Assembly: GCA_932521025.1 (NCBI GenBank)
Contig: OW051469.1
Coordinates: 3,236,398-3,300,397, forward strand
Length of the DNA stretch: 64,000 nt
Direction: 5' to 3'
Source: Oscheius onirici
Taxonomy: Eukaryota; Nematoda; Chromadorea; Rhabditida; Rhabditidae
A program made the position numbers and the translations under genes. Of the stretch, positions 1-10,186 are shown one piece after another (within the stretch, counting starts at the first letter, position 1; each line of letters begins with the position of its first letter). The notes below the pieces were generated by a model. It did not search any database. It was given only the letters and a program-made list of their open reading frames with translations, and was not told where the DNA came from.

Positions 1-39
1 CAAATGATGAATAAGCTGACGAACGCAATGATTCGGTCG

Positions 40-600
40 GATTGGAAAAGAAAGACCGTACTCCTGTCCAACATCGTGAACTTTGTGGACAGTGTCCTGT
101 TCTTAGAATCGAAGATTTCTATTCCACAGTGCGATTCAAAAGACGAATGGGACAATCGTTCGGAGCTTTCAACAAAATAGCGAACCTTCTGACCTGCAGA
201 TATGCAGATGTTAGGAGGAGGACGCTGTTTGAAACCTATGTCCCATAGCGCCTTATGGATCTGAAACCTGGAGCCTGAAAGAATCGGACAAGCAGTACAT
301 TGAAGTATGCCAGAGACGAATGATTACTCTCGATAGATGGCCAAACGACAGAGTACGCGAACGAACTAAGCTGTGAAACTGGAGAAAGAAAGTACTCTGG
401 CTGAAGCTACTATGGGCCGAGAAGATTACCAAAATGAAGTGCAAGAACCGCCACCGAATGGACGCCGATGGAAGGTAGTAGAACAAGAGGACGGCAACGA
501 CAACGATGGACGGATGATACTCGGGACAGGGTGGGAGTCGAGTGGTGGCACCGCTCAGCTTCTGAATGGAAAACTTTGAGATCCACACTCGTCAAAGACG
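40..600 (+). mobile_element. Decayed 3' end of an RTE-type non-LTR retrotransposon
   Basis: Across several frames and stops, this stretch reads as the C-terminal tail of an RTE-like reverse transcriptase. Around 245-345 it gives a GSETWSLKESDK-like motif followed by a conserved QRRM. Around 490-585 it gives RGRQRQRWTDDTRDRV followed by a tryptophan-rich end. Both are typical of the region after the polymerase core in RTE/CR1-like elements. In-frame stops (for example near 367 and 475) and frame changes show it is not functional. It could belong to the same family as the larger copy near 6-8 kb, but the two pieces cover different parts and cannot be aligned to each other. Confidence 0.7.
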
Positions 601-695
601 TGATAATGCGAATAAATAGTAATAGTAGTGTATAGGTTTATTGAAAAAAATTTCAATTGTCAATTGCGACAGATTAATAACAATATCAGTTGGGG

Positions 696-3504
696 TTAGG
701 TAGAACAATATGTGGATAGCAGGTCACAAAGTGCTTCTGGAACTAGGGGTAGATCGGGATCAAACGAATAAGAAGAATAATCAATAGGAGCAGAAGGCAT
801 GAAATACTCTTGGAAAGCAAAGATGTCAGTCAGTTTTTCTATCCCCAGATATATCTCGTAAGTAGGATGAATATAGGAAATTTCAGTTGGTTCGTCGGGA
901 GTGGGTATGCACGCCATCAGATAACTGTTCTTAGTATTTGGTACAAAAACAAGTCGCATGTCTTCCAAGGTCATGCAAACATTCTCCTTAAAGATTGAAG
1001 TCATATCTTCGTGGGATTGATTGTAGCCGTAAAACAAATAAGCCTTGTAAGTCCATTTGCCGTTGCGCCAGATCTGAATACGATACATTTATTATGTAGA
1101 CAGACATAAAGAAATTGGGAATATTGTTTCAAGAAACAAACGTACCCGGACAATGTCTTTCATTTGAGAATACGAAATGCCATCCGCACGCTGCACAGAA
1201 TTCCAGAGTTCGTTCGATTTTCGAGCTGTACCCTTTAAAAGTCTAACCTGTCGTGGTTTCTAAATGAAATATTATTTCATAAATTGCTAAGACAAACTCA
1301 CAATCTGTTTTACTACATTCAGGTCATCAGCATCTGCCACCCTGTCGAACGCAACAGAAGCAGTGTTCTTCATCCAGGGTTTCCAGTCTAGTCGTTTGTT
1401 TTCAAAGAGCTCAATTATTAAATTGATGAAGGGATATTTCATTCCATTGAGCAGATCAATATGATACTGACCGTCCCAGCTACCATCCTCAAACGTGAAT
1501 GGAAGAATTGAAGTGGGGTCAGATATGCAGATTCTAGGACCAATAGGTCGCATATATCCTTGAAAGTAGAGATTTCCAAGAAACTGAAAGTTTTGAATTA
1601 CTATGAGACTGGTAGGGATTAGGCCCAAATCTCGGTGTGTGCGTGTCTGTCGGAAAATTGGCAATCAAAACATAGAGATTTGAGAGCACAAGTAAGGGGA
1701 AAGGAGGAAAGGAAAAGGAGTTCACTATTAGGAGATTTTGCTTCTGCATTCGGTAGTTCCCATACAGAAAACGGATTTCGAGTGCTTCAGGTTAAAGGAA
1801 TATAAGGGGATAGTACGTAACAGGGATGTTCGGATAATTTTTTTTTCGACCGGATATCCGAAAAAATAATTTTCGACCGGATATCGGATACCGGATATCC
1901 GAAATTTTTCTTTTCGATCGGATATCGGATACCGAATATCCGAAAAAAAAAAATCTCCTTCGGATATCGGATACCTGATATCCAAAATTAACCGGATAAT
2001 CCATTCATGACTGAGAAAATTAGTAATGAAGAAAAAACATAGAGTGAACATACGATAAATGCATCTAAACTAGTAGTACAAAGGCGAAAGTCGTTAGTTT
2101 CCCATGTAGAAATTCCAAAAAAATTAAATAGAAATTATCCGAAATATCCGGTCAAAAATATCCGATTTCGGATACCGGGTAATTTTCGGATATCGGATTT
2201 CCGGATCAAAAGTATCGGATTTATCCGGTACTTTTGGATCCGGATCCGAACATCCCTGGTACGTAACTTTAACTGGAAGAGCGTTGCAAACTTTGCTTAT
2301 TTTAAATTGCCCCCAAGTTTCTGTCTGTTGGTGTGTCGGAAGCCTTTATTGGTAGATTAGGATCAGCTTGCGATAAATTAGTCCATTACGTTTAGAACGA
2401 AAGGCTTGTTTGGGTCTTTCCCCTTCCAGGGGGGTTTCCCAGATTTAAAAAACAAGGTAGGCAACGCCCTTCCAGGGCTAAAGTAGAAATTCATGGCTTC
2501 GCTCTGTCACGGAGCCCTAGTTGTGGTTTCCCTTTCATTCCTCCTTTGTTACTTTCCTCCAGTCACTCTCCCTGACCCTCCAAAGAAACTACCGAAATTG
2601 TATTTGAACCCACCCCCTCCTTAGCCTACTTTCAAAATGTAGGACCTGAACGGATCGCCCGGCCCGTTCCTACTTTAGTGAGTCTCAATCCTACTGTACC
2701 TTCCCTTGTCACTCTGTTCCAGTTACTCCCTGTCCCTCCCAAGAAACTATCAAAGTCGTTAGAACACTTCGCGCACTTGCTTGTCCTGTCGCGACTTGTT
2801 AAAAACTATATAGTGCACATAAAGCTCCCCTCCTTATCCTCAATTAGAGCTTCAGACACACACACAGACTTGGGAGCAATTTAAAATAGATTAATCTGAT
2901 CGATTTCAGAAGATTGTGCAATGAATTGAAACGGGGTAGGGAGTAAATCTCGCTTGCGGCTATATACAAAAAGATTTCGAAAAACCCCTACAAAATAAAA
3001 CTTGCCTCGTAAGCACTAAGTTTACTTCCTTTGATTCGAATGCTGAAGTTGCTAACATTCCGATTCAGAAAACTATTTACTCGTTTGGAAAGTCTAAACG
3101 AACGAACAAAAGCACGAGAATGCATCTGAATTTTAAAATATAAGTTAAGTGAATTGCATACCTTTGAAAAGATCGCGAAAAGATCCGACTTTGATATATC
3201 GTTGAAAGATACAGGCACAGGAATATCAAGGAAAAAGGTCTCACGCTTTTCCAGAACTTTAATGTATTGGCTCTCAAAGTCACTAGTCCACACTGTAGTT
3301 GTATAAAGACGCTGGCGTTCCGTTAACCATTCACAAGAATAGAAAAGATGCTCCCTTCTTTTTCTGAACTCCTCATCACTAAGCTAAAACGTAATTGATA
3401 ACACTTTTTTAGAATAAATATTATTGTCTTACTTTTAAAACGTGAACGTCGCTATTTCCGAGAAAATCTTCTGGGAACGAAAATCCATTTTTTAAAAACG
3501 CCAT
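696..3504 (-). CDS. Unrecognised 395-aa protein, six predicted exons
   Basis: The function is not recognised. Predicted exons on the minus strand are 3504-3433, 3383-3162, 3125-3006, 1583-1302, 1259-1146 and 1073-696, all joined in phase 0. The first three have a clear ATG and good donors and acceptors. Exon 3 ends with a GC donor (GAG|GCAAGT), and the next in-phase exon lies 1.4 kb away beyond a MITE. The protein begins MAFLKNGFSFPEDFLG, has no signal peptide or membrane segment, and is rich in aromatic and acidic residues. Treating the two exon groups as one gene is an inference from matching phase. They could be two separate genes or one broken gene. Confidence 0.45.
1821..2258. mobile_element. 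hAT-type MITE, 438 bp, 8-bp target duplication
   Basis: The element starts CAGGGATGTTCGGAT and ends with the inverted copy ATCCGAACATCCCTG. It is flanked on both sides by GTACGTAA (1813-1820 and 2259-2266), a perfect 8-bp duplication as expected for hAT transposases. The inside is filled with inverted GGATATCC/CGGATATCGG words and has no coding capacity. It lies in the large intron of the surrounding minus-strand gene model. Confidence 0.9.
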
Positions 3505-3965
3505 AAGAGCTTATGATCCTATATAAAATGTCCAGGCGTCTCTGTGTATGATTATGTGTCTGAAGCTCAAATTGAATTAGTAATAACTCGTTGGGACAAG
3601 TCAAGTTTGGAGATTAGGCAAGTGGGAAAAAAGCTGATTACTGCTGGTGGGGGTAGCTTCCACACAATAGCGAATCAAGTGCGGAACACAGAAAATTGAT
3701 ATGTAAATAGATCCCAACTGTAGCCTTGGGAGAGTGTTGCCAAACTTGTATATTAAAGGTCTACTCTGATGCGTAGTGACGAGAAGCATATCGCTTTCAG
3801 CAAGATATCGAAATCGATATCCATTTAAAATTGCTGTCTGTGCGTGAAGAAGAATGTGAAAGGAGTTGATTTTTTTAGATGAATGCCTTTAGAGGAGCAG
3901 TCTCACTGTGTGCGCGTGCGCACAAGGGAAATCAGGGTGGTCCTGCATGTTTAGGTTTTACACAC

Positions 3966-4182
3966 GATCCTTTCCCTTCTCAACCGATCTCTTCTGAAAC
4001 CTCCCCTAGTCAACCGATCTCTTTTTTACTTTTTCCTAATCAACCGACCTCTTCTGATCCCTTCCCTAATCAACCGACCTCTTCTGATTCCTTCCCTAGT
4101 CAACCGATCTTTTTTGAACCCTTCCCTAGTCAACCGATCTCTTCTGATCCCTTCCCTAGTCAAGCGACCTCTTCTAATCCTC
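3966..4182. repeat. 30-bp minisatellite, seven units
   Basis: The word CAACCGATCT (or CAACCGACCT, CAAGCGACCT) recurs at 3981, 4011, 4041, 4071, 4101, 4131 and 4161, exactly 30 bp apart. Between the words lie variants of CTTCTGATCCCTTCCCTAGT. The array keeps an open frame coding a 10-residue Pro/Ser repeat, but there are no splice signals or flanking coding sequence, so I treat it as non-coding. Confidence 0.9.
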
Positions 4183-4453
4183 TACCGGTAGTAGTAGAGA
4201 GATGTTTGAATTGCCGCGCAAAGTGCGGCGGATTCGCCTCGCCAAATTTCACAGCTTCACTGCCGATTTTATCGGCCTAGACGATCTTGTTTTTCTACAA
4301 GCTGACTTTTCATCCATGTTGCAAAAAAATTGGCCAAATTCTCACCCTCTGGCATATATTTGGTTTTTTTTGCCGTATTTCAGAACATCTTTACGTCTAT
4401 TGTTTCATTCATTGATCGTTCATGTTTTCTTACTCATGTTTTCTTACCCGATG

Positions 4454-4835
4454 CAGGGTTGGCAAACCTGGCCGGCCAGGTTGGACTTTGCGGCGGGCTA
4501 AAAAATTCATTTCGCATTTTTTTCTGATTTTTTTGTTTCTTAATATGTCCCCCGATTAGATTTAGTTTTGCCATTAGAAAAATTGGAAGAAAATCGAAAA
4601 CTGACGACAAAAATAAATGAAAAAGCGGTTTTTTGACGAAATTCGGTAAAAAATAGCAGTTTTCTTCGATCTTCATTGTCAGTCGATTTTCTTCCAATTT
4701 TTCTGATGGCAAAACTAAATTTAATCGGGGGATGTATTTGGAAACAAAATAAATAAAAATAATGCGAAATGAATTTTTTTAGCCCGCCGCAAAGTCCACC
4801 CTGGCCTATCTGGCCGGCCAGGTTTGCCAACCCTG
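4454..4835. mobile_element. hAT-type MITE with GGCCGGCCAGG termini
   Basis: Long terminal inverted repeats start CAGGGTTGGCAAACCTGGCC and end GGCCAGGTTTGCCAACCCTG. The similarity continues inwards through the TTGCGGCGGGCTAAAAAATTCAT word and its complement, about 65 bp in all. The candidate 8-bp duplication is imperfect: ACCCGATG on the left and CCCGGGTG on the right. A relative of the same family lies at 55792-56167 inside a MED13 intron. There is no coding capacity. Confidence 0.8.
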
Positions 4836-4952
4836 CCCGGGTGATTTCGTTTTTATCTTCTCACACCATTTCGAAACTTTTACTCGTGTTTGCCTACATA
4901 CCGTTTTTTCAATCATTTTTCTAATAATTTGCCAAATTTTTCAGGTTTTACC

Positions 4953-5818
4953 ATGCCTCGTGCACGAAAAGTAGCTAAAAAGAAGGGCGAAGGTAACTTC
5001 AAGTGTAAAATGGGCTGCCTAAACGAAGTTTTTGCCTACGAAGGATACCTGGACAGTCATATTGAAAAGTATCACCCCGAGGCGAGTTTTTTTCCGGGAA
5101 AGACTTTTGAAGCTAACCACTTCGCAAATATCCATGTTTTCGATTTTTTTTGTGAAAGTAACATTTTCAGTGCAGGTCGAAGTCTACAGAAGCTGTAGCT
5201 TTTCTGAATCATGGTCTTCTTGCCGACAATCGTGTAACCGGTCACTTGAAATTCGTTCAAGTAAGCTATTTTGATATTTTTGAATTACAATTTTTCAGAC
5301 GGAAGAAGGCACAATGCTAACAGGAGAAATCGCCAGACTCTCAGCTGGAAAACACGGATTAATTATTCACCAGTTTGGATACGGATGTTGCGGAGAGAGA
5401 CCACATTTTAATACAACCGGACAGATGCACGGAAGCCCTAATGTAAGAAGTTATTCTAGCTTTCCAAAAAAATATTCAGGATGCTAGCTCTCATGTCGGC
5501 GACATTGGAAATATCGAAGCGGGTGAAGACGGCGTATCGCAGTTCAATATTTTATCTAAGAAAATTGATCTCAAAGCAAACAAATCGGTAGTAGGACACG
5601 GCATTTCTATCCACGAATGCGCCGACGATTTTGGTTAGTTGAGAGATAGGTTTCTTGGAATTTTTCAGCAAATTGTTGTGATCGAAATTGATCTAAAGCT
5701 TTAAATACAGTTATTTTCAGGCAGGGGAGACATCAGGAGAGACGAATCGACGAAGACCGGAAATGTTGGAAGTTGTGTGGCGTGCGGCCCAATAGTGTGG
5801 AAATCACCTGACGACTAA
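4953..5818 (+). CDS. C2H2 zinc finger fused to a divergent Cu/Zn superoxide-dismutase-like domain
   Basis: Predicted exons are 4953-5081, 5171-5260, 5299-5442, 5480-5633 and 5721-5818, giving 204 aa. Residues 1-17 are basic. Residues 18-41 form a C-X3-C-X13-H-X4-H finger. Residues 46-200 match Cu/Zn SOD along its length, including PHFN, HGSP, HVGDIGN, ADDFGRG, STKTGN and ACG. Zinc ligands H109, H117, H126 and D129 and copper ligands H97 and H166 are present. The position equal to copper ligand His46 is Ile95, and the active-site Arg143 equivalent is Cys191. The disulfide cysteines (C103 and C194) remain. Dismutase activity is therefore doubtful. Exon 1 needs a GC donor (GAG|GCGAGT). An alternative GT donor at 5069 (AA|GTATCA) joined to the acceptor at 5175 would drop the last finger His. 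Confidence 0.85.
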
Positions 5819-6042
5819 GCAAATTTTATTGTATTGTTTTCATAGGTTTTTTTTCATTCGAAAAACAAAACAAAAAATGGAATTGCTTAGGCCGAGTTGA
5901 CAGATACACCTTTATTATTTTGTTGCTGATTAATTGAATAAAAATTGAGAGATTTTCTATTTATTATACAGAGTTTATTTGCCCTTGTTTTTCAATTGCC
6001 CTTATTTTTCACAATCCGTGCGCTTGCTCTTCAAGTCGCTCT

Positions 6043-7914
6043 ACCTGGTAGACCTACTGCCGATTGTGGAAAAGAAGGGGGTTCCGGTCCCAGCACTGCG
6101 ACACAGAGGGACCGACATGTCAACACCCGTGGTTCGAGGCCTGCTCAACGTCTGTCACCTCAACTGCCAATCCATTCACTCGAAGAGGCGTCTACTCGAA
6201 CTCGAAGAAGCGCTACTGAAGATATCCTTCGACGTCGTTGGCCTGAGCGAGACCTGGAAGTGGTCAAGAGCTGCTGAGGTAGTCTGGATGCCATCTACTC
6301 TACAGTGGTGGCCAGTACAACCGACGCGGCGTCGGCTTCATTGTTGCTCCGCATCTCGTCCTCAACATTCAGCGCTTCACACCGATAGACGACAGATGTG
6401 CACTCTGGAGCTGAGAGAGCCGAATTGGAGTCTTCTCCTAGTCATGGGCTACGCACCCACAGGAGACGCCGATGACGCCGACTACGACCGCTTCCTGAGC
6501 AAGATCCAAAGAGCTGCGTACAACTCGACAGGTGGATCCTTATGGAAACGGGGGCTGCCAGTCGGGGCCAATGGTGTGAGTAAGGGTCAGAATCATGAGC
6601 CAGTCGAACTTTCCTAAAAAGCGCCAGCGGTGTGCAATAGTGTTCGGAAATTGGAATGCCTCGGTAGGAAAGCGAATCCATCCACACGAACCTTCGATCG
6701 GAGCTTACGGCTACGGCACCAGAAACCGTCGAGGAGACCAGCTTGTCTTTTTTTGTCAATAACACTGTTGGGACGTCGCCAGTACTTTCCATAAGCAACG
6801 ATCTGATAGAAAGTGGACTTGGAGATCGCCGAACGGAACCACTCTCAAGGAATACGACCTGTTCCTCGTCAGAAGGACTACCATCGTACGGAAAGTTCAC
6901 GTCATCAACCAGTTCAACTTCCGCAGTGATCATCGTCTTGTCCGCCTCATGCTCGACCTACAGGCTAAGTTTCCAAGCCGTAGAGCACAGACGACACAGA
7001 AGAAGATGAACTGGCCGCTGTTCCGTCATGCAATCCAGGAGAGAAGAGAAGCAATGGAGGATCCCGATCCAGCTGCGCAGTACCGAGGCATTCGTGAAGT
7101 CTTCGATGAGGCTCGTGCTGTTGCTACTGAAAGGATCCCAAGAGCAGAAAGGCTCTCCGCCAACACTAGAGTCCTTTTCGATCAACGACGAGCTTTACTG
7201 GCCAAGGATGATGCTCTTTCGAGAATCCAACTGGTCCAGACGAAAGAGTTGCTGCGCTCTACAATTGCTTAGGAAATTGAGAAGAACCTTCTTACCTGTT
7301 ATCGTCAGACGCTTGCGTCAAAGAGGCTCTTCGAGGATATATCGACTCCTGCGATCGGTCTACTCCAAAGGAAAGACGGCTCTCGAACTGTCAGCTCCCA
7401 AGATGTGCGAGATCGAGTCAAGAAATTCTTTGATGAGTTGTACCAGCAAACGGTGAATGTGGTTCCGTCAGTGAAGCCACCTCTGGAGGAAGTGCCACCA
7501 GTTCTCGAGGAAGAAGTGTGGAAGCAGCTGCGCAGAATGAAGATGAGGACAGCTCCGGGCCATGACTCCATAACGACGATGCAGCTCCGAGTCGCGGAAG
7601 CTGTGATGGTGCCTCTTCTGGCACGTCTCTTCACTCGGATGCTTCAACACCATATGGTTCCTCCCGGATTCGGAGATTCGATCACTACGCTCATCCCGAA
7701 GAAAGGAGACCATACCGACCTGACCAACTTCCGCCCAATCTCCGTATTACCAGCCCCATACAAGCTGTTCACGCGAGTTATGTTGGCCAGGATGCATCGA
7801 AGTTTGGAGTTCAACCAGCCAGTCGAACAGGCTGGATTTCGTCGAACCTACTCCACAGTGGAACACCTTCACACCACCAAGCAACTGATCGAAAACTCTC
7901 TCCAAAACTGTTAA
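6043..7914 (+). mobile_element. Decayed RTE-type non-LTR retrotransposon, endonuclease plus partial reverse transcriptase
   Basis: The sequence encodes, with several frame changes and stops, an APE-type endonuclease followed by the start of a reverse transcriptase. The endonuclease part near 6118-6260 shows CHLNCQSIHSKRR and LSETW, then YAPTGD near 6450, GNWNA near 6650 and the SDHRL catalytic motif near 6930. The open stretch at 7405-7914 contains RTAPGHDSI, LIPKKGD, NFRPISVLP and EQAGFRR, typical of RTE-1-like polymerases. The element stops in the early polymerase region, before the catalytic DD motif. It is broken and non-autonomous. Confidence 0.85.
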
Positions 7915-8147
7915 AACCGCAATAACATCAAAAACAGCAACCAAATAATCCAGAAGTGCGGCCTTGAATTGAAGGTTTCAGCTGTTTGTTCAAAAATGTT
8001 GCGTATTTTGCCCTTCCTGCGTATATGCTCTGATTTCCGTTCACATTTAGTTTCATTTACGCTTTGTTTTTCCGTTCGTGGTTTTCCATTCAGGAAAATT
8101 CTTATGTCCTGGCTAAATTCGTAAAAATCCCTAAAATGTTAATTTAG

Positions 8148-10039
8148 ATGCCGCCTAAGAAGAAGCTGAAGAAGGAAGAGGACGTGGTAATCGAGCTCGA
8201 CCCGAAGGACAGGACTAAGCTAATCGGGGAGTATGACACCGTCAAACAGAAGGTATTTGTTTTTTATACGAAAATATAGTACAATTTTAGGCTACAGCCT
8301 GCCCCGACGACTTTATGCACCTGCCAAAGCATGACAGAGGAAAGGCCTTGAAGAGGGCACTGAAAAAGGTGGGAATTTGCTCGTTTTCATCGCTTTGGGT
8401 GAAAATGCGTAGTTTTTAAAATAGAAGACGGTAAAACACTATCTAACTCGTATGTTTCAGTACAGCCTTTTTCGACCCTTCTGTGTTAAGTTTCGGCTTT
8501 TTCTAGAATTGCCAAAAACTTGCAAATTTCAAAAAAGGACACGTCTGGTGAAAGAATAATCGATTTATCGGAATTCTGTAAAACGACAAAAATGGTGTAA
8601 AAATATTGGAGGTCTCTATGTTTGAGCATTTGAGAAGGTTACTACCTGAAAACCAAAGAAAGCTACCGGGAAGTTAGACTTTTCTTCTGATCATAGCCTT
8701 GTTGCTTGGTAACTGTCAAGTCTGTGCCCTGCCACACCTGCATTGTTGTGTCTGTCGAGTTGGTGGCCTCGCGAAGTTCCAATTTTCAGGCCAAACGCGA
8801 TCGTCAGGCGGAACGTGAGAAGATTCGTGAGCAGTTGGGCGAAGAGGCACCCGAAAAAGAAGTCCCAAAGACGATTGAGAGCACGCGAGAGTACGATGCA
8901 ACGATGGTGGCCGAAGATGACGAGGAGGTTGAGCACGACGAGGCCAACGACGAATTTGCAAGCTATTTCAACCGCGAAACTACGCCGAAAGTCCTCGTTA
9001 CCGTTTCTCCACATGCTAAGAAGGTATATCGATATTTTCCGCAAAAACTGAATGAAAATCTTTCAGAAGACGTTTCAGTTCTGTTTTGAGCTCCACAAAT
9101 GCATTCCGAACGCGGAAATCTTCTGTAGAAAGGGCGTCCCATTGAAGAAGGTCGTCAAACAGGCCACAGAAAAGGGTTATACGGATCTGATTGTAGTTCA
9201 TGAGGACTACAAGAAACCTAGTGAGGTTTTACTTGTCACTCGACAGTTCTGATATGCCTTTGACCATAAAAATCTCCAAATTATAGATGGAATCGTCCTG
9301 TGTCATCTGCCCGAAGGACCGACGGCCTTCTTCAAAATCAACACACTTACAATGACCAAGGATCTCAAGGTTCACCATTATTTTTGTGTGTAGAATATGA
9401 AAAATTGCAGAAATTCGGCGAGAGCACGTCTCACCATCCGGAAGTCATTCTCAACAACTTTAACACGCGTCTGGGACATTCGATTGCCCGCATGTTCTCC
9501 TGTCTCTTCCCTCACGACCCGAAGTTTGTTGGCAGGAGAGTGATCACATTCCACAATCAGCGAGATTACATCTTCTTCCGTCATCATAGGTCGGATTTTT
9601 ACACATTTTATAGGTTTTCACCTACAAAAGAGACAAAGCTTTAGTTGACCGTCATGTTTCGGGCGAATTCTTCCAAATATCGAGCCACAGACTCGACCGT
9701 TAGACAGCATCACAGGCCAACCGCAGTCTCGACAGTCAAACAGCCGCTCCATTTTGCAAAGCCATAGACTCGACTGTTGCACAGATTGCCAATCCTTTTT
9801 TTGGTTCTTTTCTGACAATTTTTATTGAAGCCATCATGTAAGCCTAAGAAAACATCTCAATTTTCAGGTACGAGTTCAAGAAAGAAGGCGAGAAGGCCGC
9901 TCTGCTGGAACTTGGCCCCCGCTTCACTCTCCGCTTGAAATGGCTTCAAAAGGGTACCTTCGACACGCGTTGGGGCGAATTCGAATGGGTTCTGAAGCGC
10001 CACGAAATGGAGACGACTAGACGACGCTTCTTCCTCTAA
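8148..10039 (+). CDS. rpf-1: Ribosome production factor 1, Brix-domain protein
   Basis: Exons are 8148-8252, 8291-8368, 8790-9023, 9067-9220, 9287-9369, 9411-9589 and 9868-10039, giving 334 aa with a TAA stop. The N-terminus is basic ([12 protein letters not shown]) and followed by an acidic, charged segment. From about residue 130 the Brix domain starts with [13 protein letters not shown]. It contains [76 protein letters not shown] and a basic end. RPF1 is a nucleolar factor of 60S pre-rRNA processing that acts with the 5S/5.8S/28S assembly machinery. The acceptor TTTAG lies directly before the ATG. NDUFB2 follows 147 bp downstream on the same strand. Intron 6 carries copies of the 24-bp dispersed repeat. 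Confidence 0.95.
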
Positions 10040-10186
10040 TTCTGATCTAAAATTGTTGATTTGTCCGTTGTTATTGTTGTGAAAGTGCTACTATTTTCTT
10101 CCATTTTCAAAACTAATTTTGAGCGTAACATCGCCAAAAAATACCTCTTTTTAACGTTACGTTTGCCTCGTTTAAGCCATTTTCAG

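Larger units (their letters stand above)
3505..4952. other. Intergenic region with minisatellite and MITE
   Basis: No coding exon could be supported here. It holds a 30-bp minisatellite (3966-4182), a short region with a GTGTGCGCGTGCGCAC palindrome near 3910, and a hAT-type MITE (4454-4835). The sequence just before the downstream ATG ends in TTTTTCAG at 4936-4943, which could be a splice acceptor for a leader exon or trans-spliced leader. Confidence 0.6.

Noticed and set aside
3879-4280. 133-aa frame with a 10-residue Pro/Ser repeat
   Set aside because: A 30-bp minisatellite keeps any frame open. No promoter, splice site or flanking coding sequence supports a gene.
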